Made by a program: the position numbers and the translations under genes. From NCBI GenBank assembly GCA_034659015.1, contig JAYEGL010000019.1, positions 107,285-171,284 of the forward strand: DNA of 64,000 bases, in the 5' to 3' direction. This DNA comes from Maricaulis sp034659015. Its GTDB lineage: Bacteria > Pseudomonadota > Alphaproteobacteria > Caulobacterales > Maricaulaceae. Below, in pieces: positions 32,849 through 41,013 of the stretch (position 1 is its first letter; each line of letters opens with the position of its first letter). Below the pieces are notes generated by a model. The model was not told where the DNA came from. It made no database searches and saw only the letters and a list, made by a program, of their open reading frames with translations.

Positions 32849-33700
32849 TCAGAAACGGCCGGCCTGGAAGTCGTGCACGGCCCGTTGCAGCTCGGCCTGG
32901 GTGTTCATCACGAAGGGGCCGTAGCGGGCGACCGGTTCCTGGATCGGCTTGCCGGCGACCAGGAGCAGGCTGGCACCGTCCGGGCCTGCGGTCAGCGCGA
33001 TCCTGTCGCCATCCTCCAGCACGCCCAGATCGGGATCGCTCACCCGGCCCTCGCCGGAGGAGACCATGCCCTTGTAGACGGCGATGAAGGCCGTGTGATC
33101 CGGATCGATGCTTTCGCTCAGCGTCGCGCCCGGTTCCAGCACGATGTCGATCAAAGTGGGCTGGATCGAGACCGACTTCGCCGGGCCTTCCGTGCCCGCC
33201 GAGCTCTGTCCGGCCAGAACGCGCAGGGTCGCCCCGTCGCGCGTCTCCACCGGGATCTCGTCTTTCGCGAATTCCTGATAGCCCGGATCGGTCATCTTCA
33301 TGTGCGAGGGCAGGTTCACCCAGAGCTGGAAGCCCCACAGACGGCCATCCTCCTGTTCGGGGATTTCCGAGTGCACGATGCCGCGGCCGGCCGTCATCCA
33401 CTGGATGCCGCCGCCCTCGATGACGCCGGAATGGCCCTTGTTGTCGCCATGGCGCATCTTGCCGTCGAGCATGATGGTCACGGTCTCGAAGCCCCGGTGC
33501 GGGTGATTGGGGAAGCCGGCCATATAGTCCGCGCTGTCGTCGGAGCGGATCTGGTCGAGCATCAGGAAGGGATCCAGCTCCATCAGCCCCTGATGGCCGA
33601 GCATGCGGGTGAGTTTGACGCCGGCCCCGTCCGAGGTCGGCAGGCCGCGCGAGATCTGGGTGATCCGGCGCGTGCGGGTGAGGGTGTCGGACGCGGTCAT
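32849..33700 (-). CDS. Pirin-family bicupin protein
   Basis: 283 residues. The N-terminal cupin has the pirin metal ligands in NHPHRGFETVTIMLDG, MRHGDNKGHSG and RGIVHSEIPE. The pirin signature ...LWGFQLWVNLP follows, then a second cupin lacking the metal residues. Some pirins are quercetinases; others act as regulators. AAGGAG lies 9 nt upstream of the ATG. It is 80 bp upstream of the GST gene on the same strand, so the two could be cotranscribed, with the palindrome in between. Confidence 0.92.
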   Translation of the reverse strand: MTASDTLTRTRRITQISRGLPTSDGAGVKLTRMLGHQGLMELDPFLMLDQIRSDDSADYMAGFPNHPHRGFETVTIMLDGKMRHGDNKGHSGVIEGGGIQWMTAGRGIVHSEIPEQEDGRLWGFQLWVNLPSHMKMTDPGYQEFAKDEIPVETRDGATLRVLAGQSSAGTEGPAKSVSIQPTLIDIVLEPGATLSESIDPDHTAFIAVYKGMVSSGEGRVSDPDLGVLEDGDRIALTAGPDGASLLLVAGKPIQEPVARYGPFVMNTQAELQRAVHDFQAGRF

Positions 33701-33855
33701 GGCGATGCGCTCCTTGTCGTGTCGGGCCCGGCGGGCCGCTGGCTTGATCCCAAGATAGGGACGAAGCGCCGCCGCACCCACCCGGCCGGACGAAAAGGAT
33801 TGTTTCCACGGCGTCACGGATGGGGCAGGTTACGCATCCATTCGGGGAGATTGCC

Positions 33856-34437
33856 ATGAAACGCTATGCTGTGGGCCTTGTACCGCTTGTCCTGGGGGCC
33901 TGTTCCGCGGGCGAGGACGTCGCTGCGGAGGCCGATCTGTTCGACCGGCTCAGCGCGCATTGCGGCGAGGCCCATGAGGGCCGCGTCGTCAGCGAGGATC
34001 CGCGCGATGCGGACTGGGCCTCCCAGCGCCTGGTCATGCATGTCCGGACGTGTTCGCCGAACGAGATCCGCATCCCGCTGCATGTCGGCGAGGACCGCTC
34101 GCGCACCTGGGTGATCACCCGCATGGGCGAGGGGCAGCTGCGGCTCAAGCACGATCACCGTCATGAAGACGGCAGCGAGGACGTGCTCACCCAGTATGGT
34201 GGCGACACGGTGGAGATGCCCACGGCCCAGCGCGCCGAATTCCCCGCCGACGATTTCTCCCGCGCGCTGTTCGAGCGCGAGGGCATTCCCGCCTCCATGG
34301 AAAACGTCTGGTCGATCACCCTGACCGAGGACACTTTCACCTATGCGCTCGACCGGCCCGACCGGCATTTCGAGGCGCAGTTCGATCTCACCGATCCGGT
34401 CGACGCTCCGCCGCCGCCCTGGGGCGCGGCGGAGTAG
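33856..34437 (+). CDS. Hypothetical lipoprotein
   Basis: 193 residues with a lipoprotein signal ending in the lipobox LGAC. The mature part is acidic and hydrophilic. Two cysteines (in SAHCGEAHEG and VRTCSPNEI) may pair. Repeated HDHRHEDGSEDV gives a His/Asp-rich patch. It resembles a group of proteobacterial lipoproteins of unknown function. GGGGAGA is 5 nt upstream of the ATG. The repeat and gap region follows its stop. Confidence 0.78.
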   Translation: MKRYAVGLVPLVLGACSAGEDVAAEADLFDRLSAHCGEAHEGRVVSEDPRDADWASQRLVMHVRTCSPNEIRIPLHVGEDRSRTWVITRMGEGQLRLKHDHRHEDGSEDVLTQYGGDTVEMPTAQRAEFPADDFSRALFEREGIPASMENVWSITLTEDTFTYALDRPDRHFEAQFDLTDPVDAPPPPWGAAE

Positions 34438-34460
34438 AGGGCGTGGTAGTCCAGACTCCC

Positions 34461-34724
34461 GTCCTCCCCCTTAATGGGGGAGGTGGGCCGAGGCGCAGCC
34501 TCGGCTCGGAGGGGGTGGGGGCGAGGGGGGGGGGGTGGGGGGGGGTGCGGGGGGGCGGGCGTGGGGCGGGGNNNNNNNNNNCCCCCCGTAGGGGGGGGGG
34601 GGGGCCGGCGGGGCCGCCGGGGCTGGGTGGGGGTGGGGGCGAGGTGTTAGCGAATTCGCTAACACCGGGATTCACCCCTTCCGTCCGGCTTCGCCGGACA
34701 CCTTCCCCATCAAGGGGAAGGATG
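34461..34724. repeat. Copy A of the 151-bp MITE-like repeat, interrupted by G-rich sequence and an N gap
   Basis: The left end CCTCCCCCTTAATGGGGGAGG and the right end CCTTCCCCATCAAGGGGAAG match the family seen intact at 42175, 43604 and 57669. The inside is expanded to 264 bp by near-homopolymeric G and ten Ns (34572-34581). The left arm reads GTCCTCC rather than CATCCTCC. Confidence 0.85.
34572..34581. other. Assembly gap (10 N)
   Basis: Ten unresolved bases flanked by runs of G (left) and C/G (right) that look like low-quality sequence in a hairpin-prone repeat. Confidence 0.99.
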
Positions 34725-34751
34725 GAATTCCGGCCCCGCTCTATCCGGGTC

Positions 34752-35111
34752 TCACCCCTCCCGGCACTGGCCCTCATAGGCCACGCTGGCTCCCGCCGCG
34801 GCGGCGGTGCAGGCATTGCCGTAGGTCTCGCCGTCGCAGCCGCAGACCGGGCGGTATTCCCGGGTGCACATTTGCGGGCGTTCCCGGCAGGTGCCCGGCG
34901 CGTCGGCCGCGCCGCACTGGGCGGCGGGCTCGTAGCGGCAATAGGTGGTTTCCGGCGCCCCGCCGCACACGCGCTGGGGCCGGCTGTTGCCGCCGCACAT
35001 CTCGCCGATCCCCACCACGACCGGGTCGGGATGGCCGGGCGGCGGGGCGGTGCCGTCGCTGGCACAGGCGGCGAGCAGGAGTGCGGGCAGGGCAAGCCAG
35101 ACGCGTTTCAT
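34752..35111 (-). CDS. Lipoprotein with a Kazal-type domain
   Basis: 119 residues. Lipobox LAAC (Cys16), then a Cys-rich mature part. Residues 82-116 (CTREYRPVCGCDGETYGNAC and the following AYEGQC) fit a Kazal-type serine-protease-inhibitor domain: spacing C-x7-C-x-C-x8-C-x14-C is right for the bacterial group. Additional cysteine pairs precede it. It would be surface-tethered and might inhibit external proteases; no target is known. Its start is 83 bp from that of the divergent fmt. Confidence 0.85.
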   Translation of the reverse strand: MKRVWLALPALLLAACASDGTAPPPGHPDPVVVGIGEMCGGNSRPQRVCGGAPETTYCRYEPAAQCGAADAPGTCRERPQMCTREYRPVCGCDGETYGNACTAAAAGASVAYEGQCREG

Positions 35112-35193
35112 GGGTGACGCTCCCTATTGGCGTTCAGGTCCCCGGGACGATATCACACCTGCAACCCAACCCCAGATGAATACGGGACCGCCG

Positions 35194-36126
35194 ATGACAC
35201 TCCGCCTTGCTTTCATGGGAACGCCCGACTTCGCCGTCCGCTCGCTCGCCGAGATCGCCGCGGCGGGGCATGAGGTGGTGCGCGTCTACACCCAGCCGCC
35301 GCGCAAGCGCGGGCGGGGCCAGGCCGAGCAGAAGACGCCGGTCCACCAGCTCGCCGACGTGCTGGGCATCCCGGTGGAAACCCCGGAGAGTTTCCGCGAC
35401 CCCGAGGTGATCGCGGATTTCCGGGCGCTCGATCTCGATGCCGCGGCCGTCGTCGCCTATGGCCAGATCCTGCCGCAGGAGGCGCTGGACGCGCCGCGCC
35501 TGGGCTGTCTCAATCTGCACGCCTCCCTGCTGCCGCGCTGGCGCGGGGCGGCACCGATCCAGCGCGCCATCATGGCCGGCGACGAAACCACCGGCGTACA
35601 GATCCAGCAGATGGAGGCGGGGCTGGATACCGGCCCGATCCTCCTCTCCGAGACCGTGGCCATCGCGCCGACAGACACCGCCGCCAGCCTGCACGACAAG
35701 CTGATGGAGACCGGCGCGCTGATGTGGTCGCGTGCGCTCGCTGCGCTGGAGCGGGGCTCGCTGGAGGCCGTGCCCCAGCCGGAAGACGGCGTCACCTATG
35801 CGAAGAAAATTACCTCCGAGGAGGCCCGGATCGACTGGTCGCGTCCGGCTGCGGAACTGGCGGATCATGTGCGCGGTCTCTCGCCTTTTCCGGGCGCCTG
35901 GTTCGAGCTGGTCGGCGAGAAAGAGCCCGTCCGGGTGAAGGTGCTCATGGCGTCAGCCGAAGAAGGCGAGGGCGCGCCCGGGACTGTGCTCGACGACAAC
36001 ATCCTGGTGGCCTGCGGCGAGGGCGCGCTGCGCCTTGTCCGCCTGCAACGCGCCGGAAAGGGCGCCATGGACGCCGGCGACTTCCTGCGCGGCAATGCCG
36101 TGCCGGCGGGCACGGTGCTGGGCTGA
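35194..36126 (+). CDS. fmt: Methionyl-tRNA formyltransferase
   Basis: 310 residues. The catalytic N-domain has Asn107, His109 and the motif NLHASLLPRWRGAAPIQRAI, then MEAGLDTGPIL with the catalytic Asp. The C-terminal OB-like domain binds tRNA. The loop RKRGRGQAEQKTPVHQLA typical of Fmt is present. It uses 10-formyl-THF to formylate Met-tRNAi. ATG 35194 matches the family start. The 3' end overlaps truA by one base (TGATG). Confidence 0.96.
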   Translation: MTLRLAFMGTPDFAVRSLAEIAAAGHEVVRVYTQPPRKRGRGQAEQKTPVHQLADVLGIPVETPESFRDPEVIADFRALDLDAAAVVAYGQILPQEALDAPRLGCLNLHASLLPRWRGAAPIQRAIMAGDETTGVQIQQMEAGLDTGPILLSETVAIAPTDTAASLHDKLMETGALMWSRALAALERGSLEAVPQPEDGVTYAKKITSEEARIDWSRPAAELADHVRGLSPFPGAWFELVGEKEPVRVKVLMASAEEGEGAPGTVLDDNILVACGEGALRLVRLQRAGKGAMDAGDFLRGNAVPAGTVLG

Positions 36127-36872
36127 TGCCGCGCTACAAGCTCACCATCGAATATGACGGCACGCCCTTTTCCGGCTGGCAGCGCCAGGACAATGCGCCT
36201 TCCGTCCAGGCCTCGCTGGAGCGGGCGGCCGAGGCGCTCGACGAGGCGCCCGTCACGGTCTATGGCGCCGGCCGCACCGACAGCGGCGTGCATGCGCTGG
36301 GGCAGGCGGCGCATCTCGATCTGCAGAAGGATCTCGCCGCCGACAAGGTGCGCGATGCGCTGAACTACCATCTCAAGCCCGACCCGGTGGCGGTGCTGGA
36401 GGCCGAGCGTGTGGACGAGGACTTCCACGCCCGCTTCTCCGCGACCCAGCGGCATTATCTCTACCGCATGATCGACCGGCGACCGCCGCTGACGCTGGAT
36501 CGCGGCCAGGTCTGGCGCGTGCCGCGCCGGCTCGACGCCGAGGCCATGCATCACGCGGCCCAGGCCCTGGTCGGGCAGCATGACTTCACCACTTTCCGCG
36601 ACGCCCAGTGCCAGGCCGACAGCCCGGTGAAGACGCTCGATACGGTCTCGGTCTCGCGCTATGGCGAGGAGGTACAGCTGACCTGTTCGGCCCGCTCCTT
36701 CCTGCATCGCCAGGTCCGCTCCATGGTCGGCTCCCTGGTCGAGGTGGGTGTCGGCAAGTGGAGCCCGAAGGACTTCAAGGCGGCGCTGGACGCCGCCGAC
36801 CGCAGCCGTTGCGGCCCGGTCGCCCCGGCCGACGGGCTCTACCTGGTGGCCGTGGACTATCCGGCCGCCTGA
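36126..36872 (+). CDS. truA: tRNA pseudouridine(38-40) synthase TruA
   Basis: 248 residues. Catalytic Asp52 lies in GAGRTDSGVHALGQ, and further motifs are FHARFSATQRHYLYR and FLHRQVRSMVGSLVEVG. It converts uridines 38-40 of tRNA anticodon arms. It is translationally coupled to fmt. Its last 16 bp overlap the 3' end of the convergent membrane-protein gene. Confidence 0.96.
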   Translation: MPRYKLTIEYDGTPFSGWQRQDNAPSVQASLERAAEALDEAPVTVYGAGRTDSGVHALGQAAHLDLQKDLAADKVRDALNYHLKPDPVAVLEAERVDEDFHARFSATQRHYLYRMIDRRPPLTLDRGQVWRVPRRLDAEAMHHAAQALVGQHDFTTFRDAQCQADSPVKTLDTVSVSRYGEEVQLTCSARSFLHRQVRSMVGSLVEVGVGKWSPKDFKAALDAADRSRCGPVAPADGLYLVAVDYPAA

Positions 36873-37432
36873 GAGGCCTGGGTGGATGTGTAGAGCAGGG
36901 TGACGGCGATCTCGGCGGCGAGGATGGGCACGGCCGCCGCCAGGGCCGAGGTGATGGTCGGCAGGCCCAGCGACACATAGGCGATCCGCCAGTGCACCAG
37001 GATCCGCAGATAGGTGTAGAGGAAGAAGGCCAGTTCCAGCAGCTCGCGGTTGAAAATGCCGGCCGTGTGCAGGGTCCAGAACACCGCCTGCAGCGCATAG
37101 AGCCAGATCACCGCCCAGTTGTGCACGATCACCCAGCGCACGAAGCCGGTCCGTGCGCCCGTGATCAGACAGGCTGCGGCCGCGGCGACCGGGAAGAGGG
37201 TCCAGGACACGGCATAGCCGAAGGCGAAGGTTCCCAGCTCGATCGTGCCGCCGGCATGCCAGGCGCCGGCCAGGATCAGGGCGACCAGGGGCAGGGCGAG
37301 CACGGCGGCAAAGAAGGATCGCCACAGACCGTCCAGGGATATGTCGAAACCGGCCTTCCAGCCCTGTTTGAAGGTCAGGGCGCGCCAGCTCGCCACCAGG
37401 GCCAGCCGTGCCTCGGCGATCAGCCGCATCAT
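36857..37432 (-). CDS. Hypothetical integral membrane protein downstream of dapE
   Basis: 191 residues with about five hydrophobic helices (roughly 38-58, 67-90, 105-125, 130-150, 163-185). ATG 37432 overlaps the dapE stop (ATGA), so it is translationally coupled to dapE. The family is known to me only as a conserved alphaproteobacterial membrane protein next to dapE; function unknown. The stop lies inside the convergent truA 3' end. Confidence 0.82.
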   Translation of the reverse strand: MMRLIAEARLALVASWRALTFKQGWKAGFDISLDGLWRSFFAAVLALPLVALILAGAWHAGGTIELGTFAFGYAVSWTLFPVAAAAACLITGARTGFVRWVIVHNWAVIWLYALQAVFWTLHTAGIFNRELLELAFFLYTYLRILVHWRIAYVSLGLPTITSALAAAVPILAAEIAVTLLYTSTQASQAAG

Positions 37433-38601
37433 GCCGGACGGTCCTTGAAATAGCGGTCCAGAATGCGCGTATAGATCCGCGTCAGGCTCTCGATATCGCC
37501 GACGGGGACGCGCTCGTTGACCTGGTGCATGGTGGCGCCGACCAGGCCGAATTCGGCGACCGGGCCATAGGCCTGGATGAAGCGCGCATCGGAGGTGCCG
37601 CCGCCCGTCGTCAGCGCCGGCCGCCGCCCGGTCTCCGCCTCGACACAATCCTGCAGGAGCGTGGTGAAGGGTCCGGCGGGGGTGAGGAAGGCCTCGCCGG
37701 AAACCCGGATATCGGTCTTCACCTCGCCGTCGAAATTCATCTCCACCTTGGCCGCCTCGTCCTCGATCCAGCGGGTCAGGTCGGCGCCCTTGTGGTTGAT
37801 GTTGAAACGGATGTTGAAACGCGCCCTGGCCTCGGCCGGAATCACATTCGTGGTCGGATTGCCGACATCCACCGTGGTGACCTCCAGATTGGAAGGCTGG
37901 AAATGCGGTGCGCCGTCGTCGAGCTTCCGCGCCAGCAGCCGCTCGAGCAGGGTCAGCAGGCGCGGGATCGGGTTCTCCGCCCGCTCCGGGTAGGCGACAT
38001 GGCCCTGGCGGCCGATCACCGCGATTTCGCAGTTCAGCGATCCGCGCCGGCCCGACTTGATCGTGTCGCCCAGCGTGTTGGGATTGGTCGGCTCGCCGAC
38101 CAGGCAGTGGTCGAAACGCTCGCCCTCGGCGTCCAGCGCCTTCAGGACGGCCTTGGTGCCGTTGACGGCGGGGCCTTCCTCGTCGCCGGTGATCAGGAAG
38201 GCGATCGAGCCGTCCGGTTGGCCCGCCGCGTCGAGATGCCGTTTCACCGCGGCGACCATGGCTGCGATCGCGCCCTTCATGTCCGCAGCGCCGCGGCCCC
38301 AGAGCACGCCGTCGGCTTCGTCCGCCGCGAAGGGCGCGCGCTGCCAGCTTGCTTCGTCGCCGGGCGGGACGACATCGGTATGGCCGGCGAACATGAAACA
38401 GGGCGAGCCCGTGCCCAGGCGGGCATAGAGATTGTCGACCTCGCCGAACGGATAGCGCCGGCAGGCAAATCCCATCGCCTCCAGCGCGCCCTGCAGCACG
38501 TCCAGCGCGCCCTCGTCCGCCGGCGTCACCGAGGGGCGCCGGATCAGGGCCTGGGCGATGGGCAGTGGATTGGCGAGGTCGGTACTTGCGTCAGAGCTCA
38601 A
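37429..38601 (-). CDS. dapE: Succinyl-diaminopimelate desuccinylase
   Basis: 390 residues. M20 metallopeptidase fold with the zinc ligands and catalytic residues in FAGHTDVVPPGD, WGRGAADMKGAIAAM and LITGDEEGPAVNGT; later GGTSDARFI and GATMHQVNERV. It hydrolyses N-succinyl-LL-DAP in lysine/peptidoglycan precursor synthesis, the step after DapC; dapD is at 43765. The only start that fits family length is TTG at 38601, with AAGGA about 8-9 nt upstream inside the preceding gene, which it overlaps by 11 nt. Confidence 0.95.
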   Translation of the reverse strand: MSSDASTDLANPLPIAQALIRRPSVTPADEGALDVLQGALEAMGFACRRYPFGEVDNLYARLGTGSPCFMFAGHTDVVPPGDEASWQRAPFAADEADGVLWGRGAADMKGAIAAMVAAVKRHLDAAGQPDGSIAFLITGDEEGPAVNGTKAVLKALDAEGERFDHCLVGEPTNPNTLGDTIKSGRRGSLNCEIAVIGRQGHVAYPERAENPIPRLLTLLERLLARKLDDGAPHFQPSNLEVTTVDVGNPTTNVIPAEARARFNIRFNINHKGADLTRWIEDEAAKVEMNFDGEVKTDIRVSGEAFLTPAGPFTTLLQDCVEAETGRRPALTTGGGTSDARFIQAYGPVAEFGLVGATMHQVNERVPVGDIESLTRIYTRILDRYFKDRPA

Positions 38602-39220
38602 CGATCAGGTCCTTGCCGAACATCACGCCGGCGAGCCGGCAGGCGGTCTTGAGGCGGGAAAGCTTCTGTTCCTTCGAGAGGTTCACATCGACATACCAGC
38701 CATCGACCAGCTTTTCAGCATGTTTGGCCAGCGCCGGCGAGCGCGGATAAAGCGCCCCGGGCGACGGCGCCACGATGCGCCGGTTTCGCGTGCCGGCATC
38801 GGCAAGCCTGTCCAGCAATCCCGGAGACGTCTTCTCCAGCCAGATCAGGGCCAGCCGGTAGGCGGCTTTCTGGCTGGCGGCGAAACAGGCCCGGTCGCCC
38901 ATCTGCACGAGATAGTGGCCGGTCCGTCTCTCGGTCTCGTCGTTCGGGTCCTGCCAGTCGGACGGCACGGGCGCGTGCCTGCGATCGGACGGGAAACCGG
39001 CCCAACCGGACGCGCCGGAGGACGGCCCGCGCCCGGTCAGGCCTTCGCCCGGGTCCGGAGCGGAGCCGTCCGGCTCGACGGACCGGGGATGACGATTGCT
39101 GTCAGCGCTTAGAAGGATCCGCCGGAGTATGTCCAGAGGGGTCTCGTCCAGAGATTGTCGGTGAGATTCCAGCGCTTTGTAGCACTCCAGGTCCAGCTCG
39201 ATCGTGTTCTGAGCGCCCAT
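38591..39220 (-). CDS. Conserved hypothetical protein with a SeqA-like N-terminal motif
   Basis: 209 residues. Residues 7-36, IELDLECYKALESHR followed by ...ETPLDILRRIL, resemble the N-terminal ribbon-helix-helix dimerisation region of SeqA (IE-D--Y---SH---E---DILRR-L). The centre is low-complexity and polar. The C-terminal half contains GDRACFAASQKAAYRLALIWLE and ends DVNLSKEQKLSRLKTACRLA...GKDLIVEL, unlike the SeqA GATC-binding domain. It overlaps dapE by 11 nt. AAGAGG is 7 nt upstream of the ATG. Function unknown. Confidence 0.75.
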   Translation of the reverse strand: MGAQNTIELDLECYKALESHRQSLDETPLDILRRILLSADSNRHPRSVEPDGSAPDPGEGLTGRGPSSGASGWAGFPSDRRHAPVPSDWQDPNDETERRTGHYLVQMGDRACFAASQKAAYRLALIWLEKTSPGLLDRLADAGTRNRRIVAPSPGALYPRSPALAKHAEKLVDGWYVDVNLSKEQKLSRLKTACRLAGVMFGKDLIVEL

Positions 39221-39594
39221 GTCAGCCTCTTGATTGTCGCTGAAATCGTATAATAAGGCTTTGAAGGGTTGCAAGGTGTGCCGTGTCATGGTCCGCGCAA
39301 GATTGTCCGTAGTCGTTCTCAAGGACCCGAAATCAGGCGTGATATCTTGCCTTCCTGCATGGCTGACACATGAAGGGGCGAGGTATCGTCCGGGCCTTCT
39401 TCAGACTGAAGGCGCCTGCTCGAATGCGAAAGCGCCCGCTTCGGTGTGAAAATCCTATTGTAAGGAATCTTGAGCGCCAGAGCGGTGCCTTGTAGGCCTT
39501 ATAATGGGCTTTGCCGGCCGGCGGGCCTTCCAGCGGCATGATTGCCTGTCTATATGCGAAGGGCGTGGGGCCATGCCGGAACGGAGACACAGCC
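39221..39594. other. Divergent intergenic region, SeqA-like gene / cupin gene
   Basis: 374 bp, must hold both promoters. A TATTAT -10-like hexamer for the leftward gene lies at 39250-39255 (minus strand), about 30 nt before its ATG, without a good -35. For the cupin, TATAAT at 39508-39515 (in CTTATAATGG) is a possible -10. No gene, RNA or repeat was recognised. Confidence 0.4.
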
Positions 39595-40059
39595 ATGAAG
39601 ACATTTGCCGTCGATGATGTCGATGAGGCCACGGGAACGGGTTATCCGGCCGAATATGCCGGCGCGGTCGATGGGCGCCATGCGCGCCGCCTGGGCGCGG
39701 CGGCCGGGCTGACGCAGTTCGGCGTCAATCTGGTGCGGCTGGAGCCGGGCGCCTGGTCCTCCCAGCGGCACTGGCACACGCATGAGGACGAGTTCGTCAT
39801 GATGATGGAGGGCGAGGCGGTGCTGGTCGGCGAGGAGGGCGAGAGCGTGCTGCGGCCGGGCGACTGTGCGGGCTTTCCGGCCGGCGTGGAGAATGGCCAC
39901 TGCCTGCAGAACCGTTCGGACCGGGATTGCCTCTTTCTCGTCGCCGGCGGCCGGTCGGACAAGGACGCGGCCTTCTATCCGGATATCGATCTGGAAGCGA
40001 AGCCGGGCCGTTATTCCGATCCGGACTGTTTCCGCCGCAAGGACGGATCGCGCTTCTGA
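39595..40059 (+). CDS. Cupin-domain protein
   Basis: 154 residues. Single cupin with motif 1 as HWHTHEDEFVMMMEGEAVLV (His, His, Glu ligands) and motif 2 around PGDCAGFPAGVENGHCL (His). This arrangement fits a metal-binding cupin of the type often annotated as mannose-6-phosphate isomerase-like or uncharacterised. The ATG has ACGGAG 9 nt upstream. It is convergent with the GNAT gene; their stop codons are directly adjacent. Confidence 0.85.
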   Translation: MKTFAVDDVDEATGTGYPAEYAGAVDGRHARRLGAAAGLTQFGVNLVRLEPGAWSSQRHWHTHEDEFVMMMEGEAVLVGEEGESVLRPGDCAGFPAGVENGHCLQNRSDRDCLFLVAGGRSDKDAAFYPDIDLEAKPGRYSDPDCFRRKDGSRF

Positions 40060-40536
40060 CTAGCCGTCCAGGCGTTTTTCCATCGCGAACCGGTCGAGCG
40101 TCTCGCCGCGAACTTCGACCGTCTCCGGCGTGACGATCGCAAAGCCGACCGCCGTAAAGGCCGGCTGTGCCATCAGGCTGGCATGGACGGTCAGGCGCGT
40201 CTGGCCGCTCGCCCGCGCCATGTCTTCGATCTTGTTATAGAGCTGCCTGAACAGGCCGCGGCCCTGCCAGGCCGGGCGGATATAGGCGAAGTCGACATAG
40301 TCCGGCGGGGCGAGCGACATGAAGCCGGCGATTTCGCCCTCATGCTCGGCCAGCATGATAATCTGGCCGGCCAGGCGTGCGTCCCAGTCCGGACCGCGGC
40401 GCGGCCCGGGCATCCAGGCCCGGCGCTGGGCCTCGCTGTAGCGGCCGGGTCCGTTATGCACGGCGTCGTACATGACCGCGCCCAGCACGTCGTGGTCCGC
40501 CGGGCCGGCCCGGCGGAGGGTGATGCCGTCGCCCAT
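40060..40536 (-). CDS. GNAT family N-acetyltransferase
   Basis: 158 residues. GNAT fold with MLAEHEGEIAGFMSLA (strand 2-4 region), YIRPAWQGRGLFRQLYNKIE (acetyl-CoA pyrophosphate loop, Q/RxxGxG/A form) and TVHASLMAQPAFTAVGF near the C-terminus. Substrate unknown. ATG 40536 lies at the family start; the ribosome site is weak. The frame is open for 3.7 kb upstream, but only as an antisense artefact. Confidence 0.88.
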   Translation of the reverse strand: MGDGITLRRAGPADHDVLGAVMYDAVHNGPGRYSEAQRRAWMPGPRRGPDWDARLAGQIIMLAEHEGEIAGFMSLAPPDYVDFAYIRPAWQGRGLFRQLYNKIEDMARASGQTRLTVHASLMAQPAFTAVGFAIVTPETVEVRGETLDRFAMEKRLDG

Positions 40537-40553
40537 CGTCTTCGTGTCCGGGG

Positions 40554-40895
40554 CTAGTGCGAACGCCCGTGCGTCTCGCGATAGCGTTCCATCGAGACCG
40601 AGATCTTGAAGGTCTCGCGGTATTTCGGCGAGCCGACCGGGCGGGGCGGGTTCTGCGAGGTCAGGGCGAGAATACGCTCCAGCGTGTCGTGCGCCGCGCC
40701 GGACTGGCCCGCGCCGATATAGGCGTGCAGCTCGACCAGCGCGTCGGACAGCGGATCGCCGCCGCGGACGATGAAATAGGGCTCGTCCTTTTCCATCCGG
40801 TTCAGCACGTCGTATTCGGACGGGTTGTTGGCGGATCCGTAGGGTGCCGCCGGATCGGCCGCGGCCGGACGGTCTTTGGTGGTTTCGTCGCTCAT
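40554..40895 (-). CDS. Hypothetical protein
   Basis: 113 residues, not recognised. It is hydrophilic with no membrane segment. The middle (PYFIVRGGDPLSDALVELHA; AHDTLERILAL) is helical and the C-terminus is basic (YRETFKISVSMERYRET). AGGGG lies 8 nt upstream of ATG 40895. It ends 17 bp before the GNAT gene on the same strand and is probably cotranscribed with it. Confidence 0.7.
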   Translation of the reverse strand: MSDETTKDRPAAADPAAPYGSANNPSEYDVLNRMEKDEPYFIVRGGDPLSDALVELHAYIGAGQSGAAHDTLERILALTSQNPPRPVGSPKYRETFKISVSMERYRETHGRSH

Positions 40896-41013
40896 GACGC
40901 GCCCCTTTGTGTTCGAACCCGGCCATCCCATCAGATTCGAGCCGCAACGGGTAGCGGCACGTCAGCGCAGGGGCTGTTATAAAAGGGGTGATAAAGCAGG
41001 AGGAGGCACCGTC

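Noticed and set aside
31782..33857. A possible pirin-antisense/GST fusion of 691 codons
   Set aside because: The GST start at 32768 has a ribosome site and family alignment; the upstream extension is antisense to the pirin gene and passes through the palindrome.
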